A stretch of 53,760 bases of DNA from an uncultured Eubacterium sp. (GTDB lineage: Bacteria > Bacillota > Clostridia > Lachnospirales > Lachnospiraceae), in the NCBI GenBank assembly GCA_904420085.1, contig CAJFUA010000016.1:1-53760 (forward strand). The letters are read 5' to 3'. Below, one piece after another: positions 17,484-25,771 of the stretch (its first letter is position 1; the number at the start of each line of letters is the position of its first letter). The translations under genes and the position numbers were made by a program. The notes under the pieces were generated by a model. It had not been told where the DNA came from, did not search any database, and worked only from the letters and a program-made list of their open reading frames with translations.

Positions 17484-20400
17484 ATGGCTTTTACCCATTT
17501 ACATGTCCATACAGAATATAGTCTGCTGGACGGTTCCAGTAAAATTAAAGAAATAACCAAAAGAGCGAAGGAGTTAGGCATGGACAGCCTTGCCATCACA
17601 GACCATGGCGTTATGTACGGCGTCATTGATTTTTATCGTGCGGCACTGGCAAACGACATCAAACCCATTATCGGTTGTGAAGTGTATGTGGCTCCCGGCT
17701 CCCGTTTTGATAAAGAGGCAAATGCAGGGGATGACAGATATTACCACCTGATTCTGCTGGCAGAAAATAATACCGGCTATCAGAATCTGTGCCGGATTGT
17801 ATCCAAAGGATTTGTGGAAGGGTTTTATTATAAGCCTAGAGTAGATTATGAAGTTCTTAAAGAATTTTCTGAAGGGATTATATGTCTAAGTGCCTGTCTG
17901 GCAGGAGAGGTGCAGAGATTTCTGGCAAGAGGCGAATATGAGGAGGCAAAGGCTGCGGCACTCCGTCATTTGGAGATTTTTGGAAGAGAAAATTATTTTC
18001 TGGAATTGCAGGACCATGGTATACCGGAGCAAAAGACGGTCAATCAGTCGTTGATGCGGTTAAGTCAGGAACTGAACATTGACTTGGTATGTACCAATGA
18101 CGTGCATTATACTTATGAGGATGATGTGGAAGCTCATGACATACTGCTCTGTATTCAGACAGGAAAAAAGAAGTCTGATGAGGACAGAATGCGTTATGAG
18201 GGCGGACAGTTTTATTTGAAATCAGAGGAGGAGATGGCCGAGTTATTTCGGTATGTGCCTCAGGCGTTGGAAAATACCCACAAGATTGCAGAGCGCTGTA
18301 ATGTGACCTTTGAGTTTGGTGTGACCAAACTTCCAAATTATGAAGTTCCCAAAGGTTATACGCCATGGAGTTATTTAAAAGAGCTGTGTGAGGAAGGTTT
18401 ACATAAAAGATACCCGGTTTTTCGTGGTGAGGAGGATGCACATTGTAAACTCAGCAAAGAGGAACTGGAAGAACGGCTGGATTATGAGCTGAACACCATT
18501 AAAGACATGGGATATATTGAATATTTTCTCATTGTGTGGGATTTTATTCATTACGCCAAATCCAACGGTATTGCCGTGGGACCGGGACGAGGTTCGGCGG
18601 CGGGCAGTATTGTCTCTTATTGTCTGGAGATTACGGATATTGAACCGATGCGGTACAATCTTCTTTTTGAGCGGTTTTTAAATCCGGAGCGTGTATCCAT
18701 GCCGGATATTGACGTGGATTTCTGTATTGAAAGACGGCAGGAAGTGATTGACTATGTGGGAAGAAAATATGGAAAAGACCATGTGGCGCAGATTGTCACC
18801 TTCGGTACATTAAAGGCGAAGGGTGTCATAAGAGACGTGGGACGTGTGCTGGATATGCCATACGCACAGTGTGACAGTATTGCAAAAATGATTCCCAATG
18901 ACCTTCATATGACATTGGAACTGGCATTAAAACAGAATAAAGAACTGAAGGCGCTTTACGATTCGGATTCCGAGGTGAAATATCTGATTGATATGTCCAT
19001 GAGACTGGAGGGACTGCCACGTCACGCTTCCATGCATGCGGCAGGCGTCGTTATCTGCGGAAAACCGGTAGATGAGTATGTGCCTTTGTCCAGAGCGGCA
19101 GACGGTTCCATTACCACCCAGTACATTATGACCACGCTGGAAGAACTGGGACTGCTGAAGATGGACTTTCTGGGACTTCGAAATCTGACTGTCATTCAGA
19201 ACACACAGCGATACATTAAGAAAAACAGAGGAATTGATTTAGATTTAAACAAAATTGATTATGACGATAAAAAGGTGCTGGAATATATCGGAACAGGAAA
19301 TACAGAGGGTATTTTTCAGTTGGAAAGCGGTGGCATGAAAAACTTTATGAAGGAGTTGAAACCACAGAGTCTGGAAGATATTATTGCCGGTATTTCCCTG
19401 TACCGCCCGGGACCGATGGATTTTATTCCCAAATATATTGAAGGAAAAAACAATCTGGACAGCGTAACTTATGACTGCCCGCAGTTAGAGCCGATTTTGG
19501 AACCAACCTACGGCTGTATTGTGTATCAGGAGCAGGTTATGCAGATTGTCCGGGATCTGGCCGGATACACCCTTGGCGGAAGTGATATCCTGCGCCGTGC
19601 AATGTCAAAGAAAAAGGGAGATGTGATGGCAAAGGAACGCCGGAAGTTTGTCTACGGCGATGAAAAAGAGGGAGTTAAGGGCTGTATCAACAATGGTATC
19701 AGCGAGGAAACGGCAAATCATATTTATGACGAAATGACCGACTTTGCAAAGTATGCATTTAACAAATCCCACGCGGCGGCTTATGCGGTTGTGGCGTACC
19801 AGACGGCCTACCTGAAATATTATTACACGGCAGAGTTTATGGCGGCCATGCTGACTTCCGTGATGGATATGACGGGCAAAATTGCAGAGTATGTTTATTC
19901 CTGTCGTTCCATGGGCATTCAGATACTGCCACCGGACATTAACGAAGGGGAGAGCGGTTTTTCGGCGGGAGAAAACAGCATCCGTTATGGTCTGACGGCG
20001 ATTAAAAATGTGGGAAAAGCCGTCATCGACAATATTGTGGCAGAAAGAGAAAAACATGGAAAATACAAAGATCTGGAAGATTTTATCACAAGAACGGCAG
20101 GTTTTGGAGTCAATAAGAGAGCCATAGAGAATTTCATCAAAGCCGGAGCCTTTGATTCTTTAGGAGCCACAAGAAAGCAGATGATGATGGTCTATGTTCA
20201 GATTATGGACGGTGTCAGTCAGGAAAAGAAAGACGCCATGGCAGGTCAGGTTACGTTGTTTGATTTTGCGGATGAGGAGGCAAAAGAAACCTATAAGGTA
20301 CAGATGCCAGATGTGGGAGAGTATGATATTGATCAGAAACTGGAATTTGAAAAAGAAGTTATCGGAATTTATGCCAGCGGACATCCTCTGCAGGATCAGG

Positions 20401-20969
20401 AAGGAAAATGGCGCAGGGTCATAACCAATATGACCTTGGATTTTGCACAGCCGGAAGAAGGAGAAGAACCGAAGGTAGAGGATAAATCCAGAGTGACCGT
20501 GGGAGGAATCGTGAGCGCCGTAACAAGAAAGTTTACAAAGAATGGTGCCCAGATGGCATTTATCACATTGGAAGATCTGGTGGGAACCATTGAAGTGATT
20601 GTTTTCCCAAGGCAGTATGACAGCAGCCGACATCTGATTGTGGAAGGGAAGAAACTGTTTATTGATGGGGAAGCAAACATTGAAGAAAATGCAGCAGGAA
20701 AGGTAATTGCCAATAAAATCCGGGAGTTTAGCGACGTTCCTTCGGAGTTGTGGATTGCCTTTCAGGATAAAGAAGATTATCTGAAAAACAATCAGGAACT
20801 GTTGGAACGGCTCTCGGCTAACAAAGGCAACGACAAAGTCATGATTGTGCTGGCAAAAGAGCGTCAGAGAAAAATGATGCCGGCACAGTATGCGGTAAAC
20901 ATTACAAAGGAGTTTTTGCAGCAGTTAAAAGACAGGTACGGCGAAGAATTTGTCAAGGTGAGGGATTAA
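17484..20969 (+). CDS. dnaE: DNA polymerase III alpha subunit, DnaE type
   Basis: 1161 residues from ATG 17484, which follows AGGAGG (17472-17477) correctly; an ORF extension back to 17433 lacks homology. The PHP domain is at the N-terminus (HLHVHTEYSLLDG, AITDHGVMYG). The C-family polymerase core has PGRGSAAGS and PDIDVDFC with the catalytic Asp residues. RPGPMDFIPKYIEG and YQEQVMQI are typical of the fingers and thumb. A helix-hairpin-helix region (IKNVGKAVIDNI) and an OB-fold near 960-1060 follow. Clostridia normally also have PolC as the main replicase, with DnaE extending primers; PolC is not in this window. The next gene starts one base after the stop codon. Confidence 0.96.
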   Translation: MAFTHLHVHTEYSLLDGSSKIKEITKRAKELGMDSLAITDHGVMYGVIDFYRAALANDIKPIIGCEVYVAPGSRFDKEANAGDDRYYHLILLAENNTGYQNLCRIVSKGFVEGFYYKPRVDYEVLKEFSEGIICLSACLAGEVQRFLARGEYEEAKAAALRHLEIFGRENYFLELQDHGIPEQKTVNQSLMRLSQELNIDLVCTNDVHYTYEDDVEAHDILLCIQTGKKKSDEDRMRYEGGQFYLKSEEEMAELFRYVPQALENTHKIAERCNVTFEFGVTKLPNYEVPKGYTPWSYLKELCEEGLHKRYPVFRGEEDAHCKLSKEELEERLDYELNTIKDMGYIEYFLIVWDFIHYAKSNGIAVGPGRGSAAGSIVSYCLEITDIEPMRYNLLFERFLNPERVSMPDIDVDFCIERRQEVIDYVGRKYGKDHVAQIVTFGTLKAKGVIRDVGRVLDMPYAQCDSIAKMIPNDLHMTLELALKQNKELKALYDSDSEVKYLIDMSMRLEGLPRHASMHAAGVVICGKPVDEYVPLSRAADGSITTQYIMTTLEELGLLKMDFLGLRNLTVIQNTQRYIKKNRGIDLDLNKIDYDDKKVLEYIGTGNTEGIFQLESGGMKNFMKELKPQSLEDIIAGISLYRPGPMDFIPKYIEGKNNLDSVTYDCPQLEPILEPTYGCIVYQEQVMQIVRDLAGYTLGGSDILRRAMSKKKGDVMAKERRKFVYGDEKEGVKGCINNGISEETANHIYDEMTDFAKYAFNKSHAAAYAVVAYQTAYLKYYYTAEFMAAMLTSVMDMTGKIAEYVYSCRSMGIQILPPDINEGESGFSAGENSIRYGLTAIKNVGKAVIDNIVAEREKHGKYKDLEDFITRTAGFGVNKRAIENFIKAGAFDSLGATRKQMMMVYVQIMDGVSQEKKDAMAGQVTLFDFADEEAKETYKVQMPDVGEYDIDQKLEFEKEVIGIYASGHPLQDQEGKWRRVITNMTLDFAQPEEGEEPKVEDKSRVTVGGIVSAVTRKFTKNGAQMAFITLEDLVGTIEVIVFPRQYDSSRHLIVEGKKLFIDGEANIEENAAGKVIANKIREFSDVPSELWIAFQDKEDYLKNNQELLERLSANKGNDKVMIVLAKERQRKMMPAQYAVNITKEFLQQLKDRYGEEFVKVRD

Positions 20970-20970
20970 T

Positions 20971-21735
20971 ATGATGATTACGTCAACATCCAACGAACAG
21001 ATAAAAAACATCATACAGTTAAAGGAAAAATCCAAGGTTCGAAAACAGAAAAAACAGTATGTGGTAGAAGGTCTTAAAATGTTTTCAGAAGTTCCTAAAG
21101 AAGATTTGAGGGGCGTGTATGTGTCAGAACATTTTTTGAAAGAAAATGAAGGAAAACTGCAGGGAGTAAATTTTCAGACGGTCAGTGACAGTGTTTTTAA
21201 AAAGATTTCCGATACGGTAACGCCTCAGGGCGTGCTTGCCGTTGTGGCACAAAAGGAAAATACTTTGGATGAGATATTAAACAACCGTAGAAAGAATAAA
21301 AGTTGTATTGTGGTTTTGGACAGACTGCAGGACCCGGGAAATCTGGGGACGATTCTTCGGACGGCAGAGGGAGCCGGCGTATCAGGAATTGTGATGAGCA
21401 GTGACTGTGCAGATATTTACAATCCCAAAGTGATTCGTTCTACCATGGGTTCCATCTTCCGGGTTCCTTTTGCGGTGGTGGATGATCTGCCTGCTGCAGT
21501 GGAAAGAATCAGAGAAAAAGGCATTACCACATATGCAGCCCACCTGCAGGGAGAGGATTATAATAAAGGCGTATTTGAAAAGGATATTGCCCTGCTGATT
21601 GGTAATGAAGCGGCCGGATTAAGTAAAGAAGTTTCAGAGAAGGCAGATCAATGGATAAAGATACCAATGGAGGGAAAAGTAGAATCCTTAAATGCGGCGG
21701 TGGCCGCGGCAATACTGATGTATGAGGCAAGATAA
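20971..21735 (+). CDS. SpoU/TrmH-family RNA 2'-O-methyltransferase
   Basis: 254 residues. The N-terminal substrate-binding domain (about 1-95) is L7Ae-like. The C-terminal SPOUT knot domain has the three family motifs: LDRLQDPGNLGTILRTAEGAG (about 110-130), IGNEAAGLS (near 211) and IPMEGKVESLNAAVAAAILMYE at the end. The methyl donor is S-adenosylmethionine and the likely substrate is 23S rRNA (RlmB or TsnR-like); the exact site cannot be told from sequence. It is translationally coupled to dnaE with a one-base gap and ends at a terminator shared with mecA. Confidence 0.9.
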   Translation: MMITSTSNEQIKNIIQLKEKSKVRKQKKQYVVEGLKMFSEVPKEDLRGVYVSEHFLKENEGKLQGVNFQTVSDSVFKKISDTVTPQGVLAVVAQKENTLDEILNNRRKNKSCIVVLDRLQDPGNLGTILRTAEGAGVSGIVMSSDCADIYNPKVIRSTMGSIFRVPFAVVDDLPAAVERIREKGITTYAAHLQGEDYNKGVFEKDIALLIGNEAAGLSKEVSEKADQWIKIPMEGKVESLNAAVAAAILMYEAR

Positions 21736-21766
21736 AAAATTGAGAGCAGACGCATCTGATAAAGAG

Positions 21767-21812
21767 AAAAAAACATTTCTTACAAACACAGGTCTGTAAG
21801 AAATGTTTTTTT
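21767..21812. terminator. Bidirectional terminator between the rRNA methyltransferase gene and mecA
   Basis: AAAAACATTTCTTAC pairs perfectly with GTAAGAAATGTTTTT, with A- and T-runs on both sides. It overlaps the mecA stop codon, so both convergent genes end here. Confidence 0.92.
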
Positions 21813-22533
21813 ATATCTGAGCCAGTTTTTCTATGGCATTGTCGGCAATAATTTCCTCGAAATGTTCCATGTAGAATAATTCTTTCACGTAGGTCGGGGT
21901 CTCGCGGCGCCCGTTTTCCGTAAGAATGCTGCAGATTCTGTTTAAAGCTTTTTCCTCGGAAGATTCCATGCATAAGGACAGATAGTACCTGTTGTCAAAC
22001 GGTGACTTATAAATGGAACTGTCGCCCTTGTATGAAGAGGCAATCATTCCGGCAACGGAAATGATTTCGCTCAGCGTGTCAAAAGAATAGATACTGTATA
22101 ATAGTGAATCGTCATCGCTGGAACCCTGGGCAGATGATGAATTTTCGCGCTGGATTTGTTCGTCAATCTGTTCAATATCGTCCAAATCAATTTCAATCTC
22201 ATCTAAGTGCGAAAGAATACTGTCTTTAAATTTATCTTTAAATTCCTTTGAGAAAAACTTTGAAAGATGTTTCTCCGTCTCCTCCGGGTTATCTACCTTG
22301 GTTATGACTAAAATAATGCTCTCAGGTGAAACCGGTATGGCTTCTACCATCAATGGGATGTCGTTGACTTCAAAACCGAAATCATCATTAGCCTGCTGCA
22401 TCATATCCTGAAAAAGCTCTCTGGTTTTTCCGGTGCCATAGGCTAACTCGCTGATTTTAATATTTCTGTCAGCAAGATCCTCCTTTGTTAAAGTGCAGCG
22501 AATCTGATTTTCATTTATTTTTTCAATTTTCAT
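21811..22533 (-). CDS. mecA: MecA-type adaptor protein for ClpC
   Basis: 240 residues. MecA proteins deliver substrates to the ClpCP protease; in Bacillus the target is ComK, and in clostridia targets are less known. The N-terminal substrate-binding domain (MKIEKINENQIRCTLTKEDL) and the C-terminal ClpC-binding domain with paired beta-alpha-beta units (YSFDTLSEIISVA, FDNRYYLSL) match the family. The acidic, Ser-rich linker near residues 128-145 is usual. ATG 22533 is chosen because GAGGTG lies six bases upstream; a GTG nine bases earlier overlaps that site. Convergent with the rRNA methyltransferase gene. Confidence 0.88.
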   Translation of the reverse strand: MKIEKINENQIRCTLTKEDLADRNIKISELAYGTGKTRELFQDMMQQANDDFGFEVNDIPLMVEAIPVSPESIILVITKVDNPEETEKHLSKFFSKEFKDKFKDSILSHLDEIEIDLDDIEQIDEQIQRENSSSAQGSSDDDSLLYSIYSFDTLSEIISVAGMIASSYKGDSSIYKSPFDNRYYLSLCMESSEEKALNRICSILTENGRRETPTYVKELFYMEHFEEIIADNAIEKLAQI

Positions 22534-22564
22534 AAAAATCACCTCACATCATATTCCTTCTAAT

Positions 22565-22593
22565 AGTATATCCAATAAAATCAGAAGTGTAAA
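22565..22593 (-). promoter_or_regulatory. mecA promoter
   Basis: On the minus strand TTTACA (22593-22588), 17-bp spacer and TATACT (22570-22565), 32 bases before the mecA start. Confidence 0.6.
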
Positions 22594-22693
22594 GTTTTTC
22601 AGCTAGTAATATATTACAGTATAATATATATACGAAAAAAATGTACAAATTATTACAAAATTTTTAAAAATAAAAATGTTACATAAAAAGTTA

Positions 22694-22721
22694 TTGAAAT
22701 ATAAAAACAATATGATATAAT
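22694..22721 (+). promoter_or_regulatory. Promoter for the GH18 lipoprotein leader
   Basis: TTGAAA (22694-22699), 16-bp spacer, consensus TATAAT (22716-22721). The predicted start of transcription near 22728 leaves a leader of about 227 bases. Confidence 0.7.
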
Positions 22722-22727
22722 ATGTGC

Positions 22728-22954
22728 AACTATAAACATAACGGGGAGCGTATATCACGTAAGAAGGGTCCGGCATGGTTTCAAAATATTTTTAAAAGCA
22801 GAGTTTCCCCTGAAATGAGTGGCCGGAATCCATATGGATATGCAGGCATGGGAGTGATAAGGTGGTAAAATATTCCCGTGCCTGTCATATCTTGGCACAC
22901 TTTATCTTATGTGTTATGATAATAATTGGTGCGAAACAAAAGGAGGAAGCTCTT
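22728..22954 (+). ncRNA. Long structured 5' leader, candidate cis-regulatory RNA
   Basis: Between a good promoter and the GH18 gene lie about 227 untranslated bases with two crossing helices. GGGGAG (22743-22748) can pair with TTCCCC (22805-22810), and TCCGGC (22769-22774) with GCCGGA (22822-22827). Because the second strand of each lies beyond the first strand of the other, this would be a pseudoknot. A local TCCATATGGA hairpin and an 11-bp hairpin, CAGGCATGGGA (22843-22853) with TCCCGTGCCTG (22874-22884, one G-U pair), follow. No T-run is attached, so control would be by translation or RNA stability. It does not match c-di-GMP, c-di-AMP, cobalamin, Mg2+ or other classes I can recall. An ORF extending back to 22862 crosses this region without homology. 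Confidence 0.45.
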
Positions 22955-24739
22955 ATGAAGAGAAATTGGAAAGTGACGTTTTTTATATTTACTTTGGTTG
23001 TTACCATGGGATTGATCAGCGGATGCGATTTATTCATAAAAACCAACGACGGGCATGCCGATTTGAAATGGTATATGGGACTGACTTATGAAGATGAGGA
23101 ACAGAACGATATTGCATATGAGACATCTGTGGGCAGTCAGGTGGCGGCAGTGGCGCTGGAAGACAGATACAGTGAAGATTACGGAATTATGAAGGATGTT
23201 GACCCCTATGTCAATATTAATACCATAAAAGAAAATATAGATAAAAGATTTTATTGGGATAAAAAAGAAAATAAAGTCCTGTTTACCAATGCAACGACCG
23301 TGTATACGGCTCTTGCGGGAGAGACAGTGATTCATGGAACCACGGATGAAGAAGTGGGATATGTTGTTTTCTTAGTTGAAAATGAAAAGTGTTATGTAAA
23401 CTTAAAGTTTGTAGAAAAGTTTGTAGATTTTGAGTACAGTGTTACAAAGGCCGAAGATGAGGCGCCGGCGATTATCAATCTGAGATATACCGGTGGTGAG
23501 AAAACGGTGTTTAAGACAGACAGTGATATTGAGATGCGCACAAAAGGGGATTACCAGAATCTGATTGTGAAAGAAATACCGGAAGACACGGAAGTTACCC
23601 TGATAGAGAAAGGCGAAAACTGGAATAAAGTAAAGACAGACAGTGGCTACATCGGATATATTCCGGTAAAAGAACTGACAGATGAACAAACCAAAAAGAC
23701 TGCATACGAAAACGATGACGATACGTATACCCATACGACGCTGGACAAGAAAGTGAGTCTGGCATGGAATCAGGTCTACAATCAGACTGCCAACGGCAAT
23801 TTGGATGCACTGATAAAAAATGCAAAAGGAGTCAATGTGGTTTCGCCTACATGGTTCTCTCTCGCAGATAAAAACGGTAATTTATCCACATTGGCAGATT
23901 TGGAGTACGTGGAAAAAGCCCACAAGAAAAACTTACAGGTTTGGGCGCTGTTTAATGATTTTACGGATAAAAAACTGACGAAGACGGTTCTCACAAAGAC
24001 AGAACTACGCCAGAAACTGGTAAGAAATATTATGTTCTATGTGGACGGTTATGATTTGGACGGTGTAAATATTGATTTTGAATATATTTCAGAAGACATT
24101 ATTGATGATTATTTACAGTTTCTGCGGGAACTTTCCATTGAGTGTCGGAAGACAAAGACGATTCTTTCCATTGATAACTATGCGCCGTCTGAGTGGAGCA
24201 CGTATTTTGACCGGGAGCAGCAGTTGAAACTGGCAGACTATCTTATCATTATGAATTATGATGAGCATACTTCCGCCAGTCAGGAGGCAGGGTCTGTTTC
24301 CTCAATGACATATGCGGAAAAATCTATTAAGGAAACCATAGAGCAGGCGAAGGATGCCTCCAGAATTATTAACGGCATGCCTTTTTATACCAGAGTTTGG
24401 AAGGAAACGCCACAGGAAGACGGCGACGGCAGCGGCACATTAATAGAGGATGCGGCAAACGGAAATTATTATCTTTCCAGTGAAGCGGTAGGTATGAATA
24501 CTGCTGAAGAGGCATACAAGAAAGCCGGTGTAAAACCGGCATTTGATGAGACCACGGGACAGAACTTTGTCACCTATTCCAAAGGAAAATCCACATACTC
24601 TATCTGGCTGGAAGACGAGACTTCCGTAAAAGCCAGACTGGAACTCATGAACCAATATGAACTGGGGGGAGCTGCCTATTGGGCGCTGGGACAGGAAAAA
24701 GACAGCATTTGGAATGTGATTTCAGAGTATTTTAAATAA
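22955..24739 (+). CDS. Lipoprotein with SH3 and GH18 domains (YaaH/SpoVK-associated glycosidase-like)
   Basis: 594 residues from ATG 22955, preceded by AGGAGG at 22941. The signal sequence ends in the lipobox LISGC, so the protein should be anchored to the outer face of the membrane. A copper-amine-oxidase-like or stalk domain occupies about 30-190. A bacterial SH3 domain follows (about 195-260; MRTKGDYQNL, VTLIEKGENWNKVKT, GYIGYIPVKEL). The GH18 TIM barrel (about 280-594) carries the catalytic DGVNIDFEYI (DxxDxDxE type with Asn at the second position), MNYDEH and a final ALGQEKDSIW. Family members of this layout are peptidoglycan or spore-cortex-associated N-acetylglucosaminidases. Substrate is inferred. 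tadA follows nine bases later. Confidence 0.85.
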   Translation: MKRNWKVTFFIFTLVVTMGLISGCDLFIKTNDGHADLKWYMGLTYEDEEQNDIAYETSVGSQVAAVALEDRYSEDYGIMKDVDPYVNINTIKENIDKRFYWDKKENKVLFTNATTVYTALAGETVIHGTTDEEVGYVVFLVENEKCYVNLKFVEKFVDFEYSVTKAEDEAPAIINLRYTGGEKTVFKTDSDIEMRTKGDYQNLIVKEIPEDTEVTLIEKGENWNKVKTDSGYIGYIPVKELTDEQTKKTAYENDDDTYTHTTLDKKVSLAWNQVYNQTANGNLDALIKNAKGVNVVSPTWFSLADKNGNLSTLADLEYVEKAHKKNLQVWALFNDFTDKKLTKTVLTKTELRQKLVRNIMFYVDGYDLDGVNIDFEYISEDIIDDYLQFLRELSIECRKTKTILSIDNYAPSEWSTYFDREQQLKLADYLIIMNYDEHTSASQEAGSVSSMTYAEKSIKETIEQAKDASRIINGMPFYTRVWKETPQEDGDGSGTLIEDAANGNYYLSSEAVGMNTAEEAYKKAGVKPAFDETTGQNFVTYSKGKSTYSIWLEDETSVKARLELMNQYELGGAAYWALGQEKDSIWNVISEYFK

Positions 24740-24748
24740 GGAATGTTT

Positions 24749-25201
24749 ATGAAAGAAAAATATATGCGGCAGGCGATTGCCCAGGCAAAAAAAGCATGGG
24801 ATATGGGTGAGGTTCCCATAGGCTGTGTGATTGTATATCAGGACAAAGTCATCGGGCGCGGCTATAACAGAAGGATGGCAGATAAGAACACGCTATCCCA
24901 TGCAGAATTAAATGCCATTAAAAAGGCAAGCAGAAAGCTGGATGACTGGAGACTGGACGACTGTGAGATGTATGTTACCACAGAGCCCTGTCAGATGTGT
25001 GCAGGAGCCATTGTTCAGGCAAGAATCAAAAAAGTTTATATCGGATGCATGAATCCGAAGGCAGGATGTGCCGGCTCCATTATGAATTTACTGCAGGTGG
25101 AACAATTCAATCATCAGGTAGAAATTGAAACCGGCATTCTTGAGGAAGAATGTGGAAACCTGTTGAAAGATTTTTTTAAAAAATTGAGGAATCACAGTTG
25201 A
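24749..25201 (+). CDS. tadA: tRNA-specific adenosine deaminase
   Basis: 150 residues from ATG 24749; AAGGA lies eight bases upstream, while ATG 24743 is too close. Converts A34 to inosine in tRNA-Arg(ACG). The zinc-dependent cytidine deaminase fold is clear: HAE (with the catalytic Glu, near residue 52-54) and PCQMCAGAI (near 81-89). The GCMNPKAGCAGS segment is typical of TadA. Its stop codon overlaps the -35 box of the SRP RNA promoter, an arrangement that packs tadA, SRP RNA and dnaX tightly. Confidence 0.94.
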   Translation: MKEKYMRQAIAQAKKAWDMGEVPIGCVIVYQDKVIGRGYNRRMADKNTLSHAELNAIKKASRKLDDWRLDDCEMYVTTEPCQMCAGAIVQARIKKVYIGCMNPKAGCAGSIMNLLQVEQFNHQVEIETGILEEECGNLLKDFFKKLRNHS

Positions 25202-25226
25202 CAAAGGAATACCGGTAAGGTATGCT
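25198..25226 (+). promoter_or_regulatory. SRP RNA promoter
   Basis: TTGACA (25198-25203), 17-bp spacer, TATGCT (25221-25226). The precursor would start near 25233, some 25 bases before the mature 5' end. Confidence 0.75.
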
Positions 25227-25257
25227 AATTTTCGTCTGATTGAATAAGTTATAACAC

Positions 25258-25522
25258 TTCCGTGCAGCCGGGGAAGCAGCGGAGCCCTGTACCTGCAATC
25301 CGCTACAGCAGGGGTGATGATTTGCCTCGGGTTTATTTTGTAGGGCTGCCCTTTATAAGTGGTGTTGACGTTTGGGTCTCATGCAACAGAATCCTGTGAA
25401 TCGTGTCAGGTCAGGAATGAAGCAGCACTAAGCAGACCGTTTTGTGTGACATGAGGAAGCCTAAGCCGAGCTAACTGTAGAGGTAACGCTTATGAAATAT
25501 TCACAAAGCAAATCGCACGGAG
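25258..25522 (+). ncRNA. ffs: Signal recognition particle RNA, large Bacillus-type with Alu domain
   Basis: About 265 bases. The S-domain core GTCAGGTCAGGAATGAAGCAGC (split here as GTCAGGTCAG and GAATGAAGCAGC, 25407-25428) is the Ffh-binding region. Alu-domain elements match the Bacillus scRNA: CCCTGTACCTGCAATCCGCT, GTGGTGTTGACGTTTGGGTC, and GCCGAGCTAAC near the 3' side. The ends pair: CCGTGC (25260-25265) with GCACGG (25515-25520). The RNA scaffolds Ffh for co-translational membrane targeting. Exact termini are estimated from the closing stem. It lies between tadA and dnaX, a usual position in Firmicutes. Confidence 0.95.
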
Positions 25523-25547
25523 ATATAAATAATAGAGCAATGCAGGT

Positions 25548-25580
25548 AAGCAGTTTCGCGTTTTTGCGAAGCTGCTTTTT
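25548..25580 (+). terminator. Intrinsic terminator of the SRP RNA
   Basis: AAGCAGTTTCGC pairs with GCGAAGCTGCTT (one G-U pair) around TTTTT, followed by TTT. Confidence 0.88.
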
Positions 25581-25610
25581 AAAATGCAGGTTTCACATTT
25601 GCTCAAAGAG

Positions 25611-25724
25611 CAGCCCTTTAGTTATTGAGACAAAACTTGAAACACTTGCACAAGAAATCCAAAACTGCACCTTGTATGAGATGTGGATTTATTATATAAT
25701 AAATCCAAAGGTTTTAAAGGGCTG
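25611..25724 (+). promoter_or_regulatory. dnaX promoter region with palindrome and flanking inverted repeat
   Basis: TTGTAT (25672-25677), 17-bp spacer, TATAAT (25695-25700). The -10 box is the centre of a perfect 22-bp palindrome, GGATTTATTAT joined to ATAATAAATCC (25685-25706). A further perfect 10-bp inverted repeat, CAGCCCTTTA (25611-25620) and TAAAGGGCTG (25715-25724), brackets the promoter. Regulatory use is possible but unproven. Confidence 0.55.
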
Positions 25725-25771
25725 ACTATGCCCAAAATCTATGTGAGATGTACATCAGGAAAGGAGCAGAC

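Noticed and set aside
25492-25725. Open frame starting in the SRP RNA
   Set aside because: It begins inside the 3' end of the SRP RNA and runs through its terminator and the dnaX promoter. No ribosome site and no plausible protein.
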